A stretch of DNA of 26,986 bases, taken from the NCBI GenBank assembly GCA_003024985.2, contig PXIH01S0000810.1. One strand, 5' to 3'. Source of the DNA: Euperipatoides rowelli. Its lineage: Eukaryota > Onychophora > Udeonychophora > Euonychophora > Peripatopsidae. Each line of letters starts with the position of its first letter. The first letter of the stretch is position 1. This document shows, piece after piece, positions 11,901 to 23,900 of the stretch. The translations under genes were made by a program, and so were the position numbers. The notes under the pieces were generated by a model. The model was not told the DNA's origin and ran no database searches. It saw nothing but the letters and a program-made list of their open reading frames with translations.

Positions 11901-14900
11901 CATTGATTCAAACTGAATTAAAAGTTATTAAAATTGCTAATTTTATGTAGCATTCAACAAAAATAAACAAAGAAAATCTAAATAAGCAATTCATTAAGAA
12001 CATCTAGGTAACTTTTAAATTGACTATTTGATAAGTGTTTTAGTAAAAAAAAAATATTTTTGACCAATACTCTCTATTGTAAAAAATTATTGGAGCAAAA
12101 GAGTTAATTGACCAATACTATCAATTGTAAAAAATATTGGAGCAAAAGAGTTAATATAGTTACTTCAAATTTGTTATGCATTTCCACCAATATTATATTG
12201 AGATCAATGAGCATTTTACTTTTGTTAAAATAAAGTCAATATTAAAATATACTGTATGTTTTAGTAAAAAGTTAAAATTAAAAACTCATCTATGTTTGAC
12301 CTTTTAAAAAAAATATTTAAAACAAAATAAATAAAAAAAAAAGATCAATGTCTTAAAAGCAATTAATAAACAAAAAAAAAAATACATTTTTTTTCTGCAT
12401 CTTTAATGAAAGCAAAGTTGAATCAACCTTAAAATATATGCAGTATATAATAAAAAAAAATCAATATGGCCACTATACTTAGAGGGGAGAAAAATTAGAG
12501 AATGAAAATTATTATTGTCCACAACTTTATCAATTTTCGTTACAGTATTAAAATAATTGCCAAAAAAAAAAATTCAAACAAATCTATCTTTAAATTACAC
12601 TAAGAAAATTAAATAATATGAAAAGATAGTATCTATTATACCTGAATGATTTGAGCTACTTGCTCAGAGAAGATATCAAACAATTTAATATCTGTAGGAA
12701 TGCCTGTTCCATCCTCTCGTTGAGCAAATGATGCCAGCCTTAATTTAAGAAAAAACAACTATTAAAATTATATTAAAAATTAAATAAATTTTACAGTATT
12801 TATAAAATAGAAAGTACTACAAGATGTAAAAAAAAAAAAAAAAAATCCAAAATTTTCAAAATAAAATTTTAATGATGTGATAATGCAATACAAGCCATCA
12901 AAATTCACTAGGAAGAAAAATCTGTAGGAACAAGCAAATGCTTAAAGGAGCACATCAATGAAAAATGATGAACTAGTAAAATTTAAATAAATATAGACTA
13001 GATGCACAGAGGCAACAAACCCAAATTCTACAGTATAATCAAGATTTAACTCCAATGAATTTTAAATAATGTAATATATAATATATCCTTTATTAAAATT
13101 TTGTTACATTAATTAATCAATAGTTTGAATGTTGAAACAATTTAATTTTATAGTATAAGAGCAATGTGAAAAGTTTGGGCAATCTGATAAATCTTGAAAC
13201 AAGTTGAATAATAAATTAGTCTGCCCAAGAAACAATTGAATTTTTTAAAGAATTTACAAGCTTGCAATGTAAGAAATGAAAAATTTAAGGTCTCACATTA
13301 TAAGATAAAAATGAAAGCAAATATACTGTATTATTTAAAATTTATAAAATTTACAATTTTTTTTAGCAAATGAAAATAACTGAAAAGGGAAAGGTTTTTT
13401 ATGGTGTTTTCAAACTGTGGGTTGTGACCCAATGGTGGGTCATGAAATCAGTTCAGTGGATTGCACCAAAAAGAAAATATTTCAGCATCATTTTNAGAGC
13501 AATAAGTTTAGGCTTGTTTGAAAGCTGATAAAATTATGTTAAATTTGAGATAATTTATGCATATCTGAGGTCAATATTATTTAGGGGGATTGTACATATA
13601 AATTGATTTTGCTAAAATTACACAAAAATGCGCGCAACTTTGCGCGGATACTAGTGAAAGGGTTAAATGAAATAAGAAAAAGGTGATGAATTTAACATAC
13701 ATATTTTTGGAAAAATAAAACTACATTGATAAAGTTGAAAATAGCATTAATAATACACTTTAATGGATGCTAAATGTATGTTTTTGATTGAATTACTCAT
13801 CACACATTTGAGATTCTGTCATGAGATATTGCCTTTGGTATTATTATTATTATTATTATCCAATAAGAATTTATTTTGCAAGAAAACATAAGAAAATAAT
13901 TCTTTATCAAGCAGAAAGATAATATAAACTCTTATTTTAGGCAAAAAAAAAAAAAAAAGGGGGGGGGGTATTATTTACAATAATGACTGCATGGGGTGAT
14001 TAATGAGAGTAATTTAGCCTCAAATCTTTGCAATCCTGTCTGGGAGAGCCAAAGTTAGAACTTGAATGGCCTAACAATATCTTAAAATCATGACTGCTAT
14101 GTAATATTCAGAATAATTAGAAGCTCTAATACAATGTTTGCAGTAACCAATAGTAAACTTTTGTTATTCCAATTACTGAAAATAGAGACTTTTTTTTCAC
14201 AATTTTAATTTTAAATTGGTTGCCACACCTAATTCAAGATGCAAGCAACATACATTTTATCTGGCAGACAAACTATTTAGTTTAAGTATGATCAAAATCA
14301 GTTATAGGGATATAAAGACTGGCATTAAGTTAATAATCATATAAGGCATTTATTTTCATAAGGAAATAAGACATTTATAAGATAACTTTTTTAAAATTTA
14401 ATTTTAAAAATAGCAACTGTCTTCCTATATTTATCATCCTTTTCTAAGATTAAATATGGTATAGAAATTGACAATTCTTGCGTAAATAAAAAATGACCTA
14501 AAGTTTTACACTTGTCATAAAAATAAAAGGTTGTTTGTCACTGATCTACTGTAATTCAAATTAATTTATGATTGTAGGCTCATTAAAATGTTAGTGGAAT
14601 GTCTTAAATTCTAAGTTATAATGATGATGATTATAACACTAAATTGTTTTTTTGTTACCAAATACTGCTGATCTGCACTCCCTGAATTCAGCAGGTTGAT
14701 GAAACGTCCCATCAATCCTTGTTCTTCAGCAAAATCATCAGGATCATCCTCATCTTGCGGCTGATCTGGCTGATCCTGAACTAAAGTACCTACAATTGCC
14801 AAAATATTGTCTACCTAAAAAAAAAAAAAAAAAATCCAGTAAGTTACATTATTTTAAAATATAATCAATAAAATAATAATATATTATGTGTTTGTATATT

Positions 14901-17900
14901 TTACATACTGTATACTATACTGTATATATTATTTTTTGTTAATTTATATGGCACTGTTTAATGTTATATTTTATTTCCTAATTTAAAATATAGAGGTCAG
15001 CACCACTTAGAAATTTTTGTATCGTAGTCATGACTTCTCTGTAACATGCTTTTATACTAGTGATTCCATACATCCCGTATAATAGGGGATTGTACCGTAT
15101 TTTATAGATGTGTCCCCTTGTCCTGACAAATGTTGTTGGAATGCTAAAATGTCCCGTATTATAAGGGATTGTATCATATTTTAGAGATGTGTCCCCTTGT
15201 CCTGACAAATGTTGTTGGAATGCTAAAATGTCCCGTATTTTGATATTGGTTATCCCATATTTAAAAAATTTATNAAAATATTTCAGCATCATTTTATTAT
15301 TAAAAGACAAAAAAAAAAAAAAAAGTGAAAATTACAGCAGCATATTATAATTAAACTGTTGGCTCTGAAAGTATAAATAGTGCAACAGCATATTGTAAAA
15401 AATGGACTTTTCCTATGTTTCTTAGCTGGGGTGGATTATTAACAAATTACCAATAAATTATCATAAACAGTGCTATAACATTGCATCAAGACCTCGCCAT
15501 CTCCTTTTTACAACTTAAAAAAAAAAACACACCAAACCTCACTATTCAGCAAAGCCTTTCTTTGACCGTACGGACAGCTCTAAAAATTGTCTTCAATCTA
15601 AAGCCAGCCAGTGACAATTTTTTAATTAATTTTAGCTGAACAAAGATTAATTTTATATTATAGTTTTTTTAAGGCTATTTGTTTTATTTCAATTGAATCT
15701 ACTGTATATTTATTTTTAAAAAAACATCACATCTGCGCTAAAAATCTTGCAAATAAATTACAAACAGAATTGTGAAGAAATAAAATATGTCACAGAAATG
15801 ATGAAATCCTAAGATTGTGTTAAAAAATACATACAAGTATACTTGTGCATTGTTAGCTATGGATTATTGAAATGAGGTAGATTCATAATCTAAATAGTTG
15901 GTTATAACATACACTATAAGGCATTTTATTGGTGTGCTGAGGTTCATTTCAGTTCGATATGTTGTCACTAATGGTGGGGTTAAATTCACAGCATTATATG
16001 CTACACAGTTATCAACTACATACAAGATGTTTCTCTGGATAAGATTTTTAAAATTATCTCTAATCTGAAAGAGTGGAAAGCCAATTTACCATAATGTCAT
16101 CAAATAACTAACAGGAAAAAAAATATAAATTCTGTGAAAAGAATTAAGATTAAAGGTGATAGGAAGTATTATTACATGAGAAATCTATTAACAAATACAA
16201 AACTTTTTCATTTACAGTATATAAATTAAGATTGCCGTCATAGCTACAGTATATCAATGATTAGAACTCAATGCAGATTTTTATTTTTGGGTTAAATTGT
16301 TTTTTCATGAATATACTACATCATCCAATAAACATCAATGTCTTGGCAGATAAAAAATGTTTTCAAGATAGAAAAAAATAATTTGTAGGTTTACAATAAT
16401 AATAAAAGCTTATGTAGCTTAATTACCAACCTATCAATAAGTGCAATGATAATGTTTTTAACATTAACACTCTGATGAAGCTCGGCACAAGCTTTCAAAA
16501 AGCTGCTCAATGTTTGGAGGTGGAAGTCATCTGGAAATACCTAGAGAGAGAAAAATAGAAGAAACACTTTTTTAATCTTCCTGCCCATAATACCAAATCC
16601 AACAATGCAATTTTGACCACCATAACAGATTTTATAATTTTTTTGTAATAAATTTAAGATAATCCCATAGAATTTCATCAAAGGGTGCCACACCCCTATT
16701 ACTTGGCCAAAATAACGTAAAGTTCACCATTGTTAAACCAGGCGCTGTCACCACACAAACGTTTTGATCACAGGAAAAAATCCAAGTTGAGCATTAAAAC
16801 TGCACCTCCCTAGTTTTTATCTCATCTAAGTTTCAATAGTTTGTTGCCATGTAACTGCACCTCCTAAAAATTATTATACACCATCTTGGATTCCGATATT
16901 ATGCTGTTACATTTTTATGTGTTTTTCAAATCATGTAGATTCTGAAAATTTGAAGACACACAGCCAAATAAGTGTAACAAGTGTGCTGTGTAGAAAGTAC
17001 ATTGCTGCCCCCTTTCTTAATGATGTTCGTATGTATAGCGTCAGGTTTTAGTTGTGTATCAACCATAATGTCATTTTCAAGATAATTTCCTAAAGTTTTG
17101 AGAAAGACTCAAATAAGTGTGCTGTTTTGATAAACAGTCTTTAAACAATTCTAATTCTAGCCTAATAAGTTTAAATGGGCAGTTTTCAGTATATTGTTGT
17201 AAGTTTAAGGTACTCTAGCATGGTGAGCCAAACAAGGGTGCCACCCTTTTTTCTCCCTGAACAAATGATGTGTGCATGCGCACTTAATCGGCATTCTACG
17301 GTAAACAGACTTACATTTAAAAAATAAAATGTTCTTAACCTTTTTCTTCCAGAATTACTGTATTTGAAAAATATTTTCCAGACAAAATGTTTTAAAGATA
17401 CACACTAAATAACAGCCTCATTCAAAGAACAACAGAAGTTAAAAATGAATGCACACGTTGAGAAATGATAAAAAAAAAAGTAAAAACAGAGTATTTGCGT
17501 GGCTTCCCTAATGGTCAATCAGTAATAGACTGATGCATTATGGTTTACCCCCTTTATCTTTACAGAATAATAAATTTTTCATAGAAGACAAAATATTGTA
17601 AGACAAGAACAAAGTTTGATAATGTGCTGAACAGTGCGATGGAACTGGAAGATATTTTTCTGGAACTCGAACTGAAAAAAACGTGAAACTTTCCCAACTC
17701 CAGCTGTTTTATGAATTTATAGTTAAAAAAAATAAGGCATAAAACAATCTGAAATTTTATTATAATAGAAGATGAGAAATTACTGATTTCCTAAATGCTT
17801 TTCATTAAAATAAACAAATTTAGGGATAATAATAAAAATGTTGCACTATTTAAGTGAAATACAGATATAAACTTTTAAAATTATGAAGTAACAAAATAAA

Positions 17901-20900
17901 TTTTTTTTTTGCCTGGAGTGAAGCTAGGGCTTGAAGCAGCACCCTGATTACAAAGTCTTGGTGCTGACAATTTACAATACAATCAAATGCAAGGTGAGAA
18001 AATGTTGCTAATGTAAAAGTGAAAGAAAAGATCATGTCAGCAATATATTCATTTAACTCTGATGTACATTATCATAATATACAGTATATTGCGGAAGTGT
18101 AAATTGTGCACTATGAAATGAATGGATTAATGAACCATATTTTCAATTGTCTATTTAAAAATTATAATTTTTTTGTGAGAAATTTGATGTAGCCTATGAT
18201 AAACTGGATGTGTAAAAAAATAAAAAATAATAATTGTTTAAATTCTATGGGGTCAGCACAAGAATTGAATACCAACTGAACATTTAGGAGTGCGTAATTT
18301 GTGGCTGCAGCTAAAAATAGCATTTTGAAGAAAAAAAGCGATTAAAAGTATGAATATAATTAAAGCTCATCATTTAATAAAATTTAAAAAAAAAAATGTA
18401 GTCAATGAACAATAAACTATGTGTGTATATAGTATAAAATTCATGATAACTGAGAAATATTTAAGTTTGTAATTCTATATGAGAGTTGATGTATACAGCA
18501 AAAAAATTAAAAAAAAAAAAATTGTACTATCAACAATTTTTTTTAGCAGATATACAGTAATAATGCAAATTAATTTATAGAGAAAGTTATAACATTAATA
18601 GCTGGTTTGTAAAAAATAAAAATAGGGTTATGCAACCCAATTTTTGACTAATATATGGGATTTTTTTTTTTGTGAATTTTTGCATACAAAATTAGAGCTA
18701 ATATACAGTACTTATAGTATATCTTTTTATTTTTAAAATGCTTATGGAACCCTGTCCCTAGCTATTCAGAATTGTTATATCTGAAATCTCATTTTGCGAA
18801 ATTTAATGTACTGTATATATACAGTATATTTTAAATCCATTTCCACCCCTTTGCATTTTTTTCTAAATGTTGAATATTAAAAAAAATTGTTTAAAAAATT
18901 ATGATTAATATTAATAAATTAAAATAATTATGCAATCATTATTTTATGAAGGAAGAGGATAGGAAGTAAGGGTGAACTGAATACAATTTTGGATTTCATT
19001 GACTCAATACCAAATAGTTACAAATTATTCTGTAGGAGCTGAATAGGAAGCCAAATAGCATGACTGTAATATAGTATTTCATAGTATAGTAAATTATTTT
19101 TATTTTATTTAAAAATAAAATAAAATAAAAGAAACATTTTTAATCAATTTCTAATAAAATTCTGTATTCATTTATTCAAAATAAAATAGTTTATTTTTCA
19201 GGAAATTAAAATTATTACAGACATTTTAAATTAATGTGGAAAGTTAAAAAAAAAAAAAAACTACATTTATAAGAACTCCGGCTTCTAAATTGTTCAGTAT
19301 AAACTATTTGGCCAGATATACAGTATATAAATAATAAAAAATGGCCGGTATTCGGCTGGAGCCAAATGAGAAACCTGTTCGTTGCACCCTTGATAGTAAG
19401 TCGAGCTTAACATGTAGGTGGCCAAAATCTAAACTAACTAGGAAGTGCCAAAATTAAAGTGATCAATGCAACCAAATTATTACAGACCATTATTTTATTA
19501 TGAACCGGAGTTGATTTTGTCATAAATTTACCTGTATGATACATTCCATTAGATATTCTTGAGCAATAGCATCTCTGCAACTGACAGCTTGCTCCAAAAT
19601 CCCTGGTAATACTAACTGCAATAACAATTGAAATTGAATGTATTTTGAATAAAATTATTGTAAATAGACAGTAATGAACAACAAAATTAAGTACAAGTAG
19701 AATAATGGGAAATAGAAAAAAATATATATACTGTATATAAATTAAACCTTTTTATATTTTTCAATGTCCACACACTCCAACTGGCTCAATCGAACTAAAT
19801 TTGTTCCAACTAGAATACGCAGTTCTTGTCTTTCTCTCTCCCTTTTATCTTTATCTCGAGAATGACCTTGATGCTGCATACGAACCCACAATTTATTCAT
19901 TTCCGCAAAATTTAGTTGTATAAAATCAATAGAATCCCTTACGGTCCCAGAGTTTTCAATTTTTTCCCTATACATATGATAATAAGAAATATTCATCAAA
20001 ACCTTTTCAGAAAATTGTTAGTTTAAATAATAATTTTTTTTTAAAAAATGTATTTTCAAAATATAATAATTTCTTGCATTTAATTCACCTGAAATATGAT
20101 AAACTATGGAGTACATTATAAGCTAACAAATGAATGTATTTTAATAAAAAATAGCCTGAAATTTTGAAGGCCAAAAAAAAAAAAAAGAGGAAGTGAATGC
20201 AAAGTTTTTACACATTTTTTACACAGTTTGAATAATTGATTTAAATATAAAAGCAATCACAAATAATCTTAACAATATGTTACTCAAAGAAATACCAAGA
20301 AAATTTAAAAATTAATATACAGTATTTTCAAGGGTAACAAAAATTTAAACAAAGAATAGCTTTAAATAGTCTCTAAAGAAAATCAATAACTGCAGATTTA
20401 GCTAGATTAGTTACTAACTTAGCAAAGAATGGGAAAAACAACTCACTCTGAATCATCTTCAACGTCTGGTAATACATTTCTAGTTTCTTGCAAAAGATAA
20501 TTTCTAAGAAAAAGTCCTCTAAGCGGGTGTTGCACTCCCCGACACATTTCTACTAAATCTTTGAGTATATCTTTACGAGAACTTTCGTTGGATTTAATGT
20601 AGACCACACCAACAGTAACCAATAAATATCTATAAAAGAAAACAATGTTAACTGCTAAGGTTATAATTTCAATATCAATCTTCAAAGTTTATACTGAATA
20701 ATTATTGTACCATAATAGCAAAATCAATAATTTTAAGATGGTCATTTATTTTTTACTCATGTTGATCTGAAATTTTTACTAAATGTGATTACTACCTTTG
20801 CCCAATATAGTATTAAATCCTTCTAGCCGATTCATTTTGCTGATATTTTATTTCTGTGATAATATTGAACACATAGTGTACCACAGCTAAAAATAGGATG

Positions 20901-23900
20901 TCAAGCATTACAATTTCTCACTGAATTAAGATTTCAGTACTAGTCATTATCACAGTATAATTTTAAAAATTTATATAAACAATTTTGTCCATCAAAAAAT
21001 ACATTCTTATGGAAATTTATCAAACTAAGTTAAACCATTCAAGCCAAACACGATTATCTCAGCTTCCGCACATTCTAGCTTATGGCACTTTTAATATTTG
21101 GGCATAGTTTTCTATTGGAATTTCAGACCAAGAAATGGATAATGCTATATATTTACAGAACATTATTTTGCCAAGAAAATAAGAACAAGCAATGTTAAAA
21201 AATTCACAATATTCTGTATTCGCTTAAAAAACAACCTGTATAAAGAATATTGTAGCCCCAAGATTAGGGATGTCGGCCCCAAATAAAACAGACTATCTTA
21301 AAGAGTTTATTTTAAGCCAAAGCAAAATTAGTAGTTAAAATTATGAGTTTTTTTAAACATAAATACATTAGTGTTGAAATATGTGGTCACCACATATTTC
21401 AAGTGTAATTCTAGAAATAATAAGGTAACCCTGCCGGGCTTGAATTAGCTAAAAGATAGTTTCCATCCACTAAAACTTCACAGTCCCAGGCTATCGGGTA
21501 AACTCTAATTTTCTAACTCTGAACAAGGGTTATTGTGATGTCCAAACAGTTAATTCAGCCTCTCCNTCATTCTAAAATATTTTGTTCTACCATTAGATTT
21601 ATAGTAGACAACAACAACAAAAAAATGACTGATGAAATGAACACAATCCACATAGAATTTGGAGAAAATAATTTCTCCACATGACTTTTCATTGCTAAAA
21701 TTCTGATACTTTGTAAAAAGCAGACATATTGTACTTCCCTATACATGCATCACAGAGTACTAAAAATCTATACTAGACATTAGGGTTGCACTGATAAGCA
21801 AATTTGTCGATTACCGATTATCTGCCGATTAATTAATCCTTGATTATTTAAGAAACCATATATTAATCAGAGTTGAAATCAATAAGATTGGTCAGGATAT
21901 TCAACTTCACTAGTTTTACAAAAATCCTATTAAATCAAAGCAGTGTATTTAAATGATAAGGGAAAACATTTTAACCTTAAAAAATTATGAGTAAATATAA
22001 GTAATTATTAAAATAAATGTAAAGATCAAGTGAGTTTTGTTTGAAGTATTTGTGAATTAAAAAACAAAAAAAAACATCAAGAAGTGATAATCTTGAAGTT
22101 AAACATGTATTATTTCTTAATTTTAATAAAATATGATAATAACAGGCATGATGATATACAAATACAGTACTGCTATTAAATTAATTAATTAAAGTAATTT
22201 CAATTAAATTTTTAGAAATTCTAAATGTTGTTCTTTAAACTTTTACAACTTATTTAAATGCAGGGACACTTGTAATTTTTCATAACCATAAATTAAACAA
22301 TTTGCTCATATGTCACTCAATAAAGCACTTTGTACAAGTGAAAAAAATGCTTAAGTTAAAATTCTAAACTACTGGAAGTAAGAGGGTAAGTGGTAATGTC
22401 AGGCTTATTCCATAAATAAGTTAATAATAAAAAGGAGGACTAAAAATGGTTTCTTTAAGCAGCTGGTTTGCCAAAGTTATTCAGTACAACCAATTTCCCT
22501 TACATTTAGGAATTAGTGCAAACTCTTCAAGGTGAGCCCTGGTTCCTAAATTTTTCTAAGTAAAATTTTATTAGAATCAGAATGGTTATCCGCTTCTTAC
22601 TTATATTTTGACCACAGGTGTGAAGAGATTTAAAAAGCTAAGAGTTGTGAGATTAAATTCAAATGAAATTTATTGTCACTAAACAAAGTAGAGTGATATA
22701 ACTTTTTGCATAGAGTAAATAAACAAATAATAAAGCAATTTAAATTGTTAAATATGGTACTAGGAAGTGCTGGATTGATTTTAATGGTAATGGCAAGAAA
22801 TATTTCAGTTAGAATGGCATATATGAAACGTAAAAATATTGGTTGGCTTACCAAAGCTTTTGCTGTCAAAGATATGGTGACTAAGAATGCAGACATGAGG
22901 TGCTAGCTAGTGATTAGGATCGAAGCATTTATTTAAATAGCGGTGAAATCAGGAACTTGGGAACATAAATAGGAAAACTTTGCAGTTTGGAGTGGGCAGG
23001 AAACAATTGCAGCACTCAAAGTTGACATGTTGCTTGATAAGACAAAGATCAAAGTTTTTGGCAGTTTTTATAAAATTTTAGGGGTCTCCAACATATTTGC
23101 TAGTTTTTAATCCAATGGAGAGTGACCCCCCTATCCTGGGATCTTTTGTATGAGCACCTACCTCCTTTAGGAATATAGGAGAAGCCATATGTTCATCTTT
23201 TCCAAAGAGTCTTGATTTATAATGGCTGACATTTCAATCCAGTGATTGAAATGTCATTTGTAAAAGTTCTTAGTTTTGACGATGGTCAAGAATGTTTAAT
23301 AGAGTTTAGTTCTTGATTTTATTTTATTTAAAGTAAGCTGGTCTATCTAAGTTTTACTTTGACAGCTATTAGGAGCCATCTATGATCGTTCTTTAGCAGT
23401 TTTGATAATGTTGGAAAATAATTTTTTTTTTCAATGTCTATAATGTTCTTTATCTTTGCCATTGTTTATGCCATTACAAATGTTTGTTTGCCATTAATTT
23501 ATACACTCCTTGTAGAGGGATCTCATTTGTCTAAAATCTGGTGGACATATGAATTAGTGTAAATTGTGCTGGTGTCACTGGGGAAATTTTTGCAAAAATA
23601 ACCCAATGTTCTGGGATTATTTGTTTGCCTGAAAATATTTTGTACCTCTGCAGTTCTATACCCCACCCAAAAAATTCAACATACTCTAAATTACAAGCTG
23701 AGTTAAATTACTGTATATTAATGCATATTAGGATCGATTTATTTTCTTATTTTCCTAAATAGTGCTGAAACAGATTAAAATGACAGGAAAATTATGCAGT
23801 GCTTTTCATAATGTCAATCAGCACTACACTTAGATTAAAAATATCATCATCAAAGACATTGCATTAACATGTGATTTGTTCGAATCAATGAGATTTCAAA

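Larger units (their letters stand above)
10447..12641. other. VPS35 intron, 2195 bp
   Basis: Bounded by CAG|GTATAA and AATGTTGTAG on the minus strand. It holds a perfect 31-bp tandem duplication (11537-11598) and an imperfect 47/48-bp one (12061-12155). Otherwise it is AT-rich with no coding signal that I can see. Confidence 0.7.

Noticed and set aside
8334-13662. A 5.3-kb piggyBac element bounded by TTAA-CCCTTTCACTA on the left and its inverse on the right.
   Set aside because: Two VPS35 exons lie between the ends, the right end is on the misplaced contig, and homology at both sites extends outward past TTAA. They are two copies of one repeat in opposite orientation.
14978-15310. Minus-strand 110-residue open frame as a protein gene.
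   Set aside because: Its length comes from the 79-bp tandem repeat, it crosses the N at 15274, and neighbouring units are read in different frames.
12642-16540. Genuine exon shuffling or trans-splicing in VPS35.
   Set aside because: The N-bounded block with a 21-bp flush overlap gives a simpler assembly explanation, and the phases of the neighbouring exons require them to be joined directly.
19095-19135. TTTTATTT...AAATAAAATAAAA inverted repeat.
   Set aside because: Low-complexity A/T sequence makes such pairing expected by chance.
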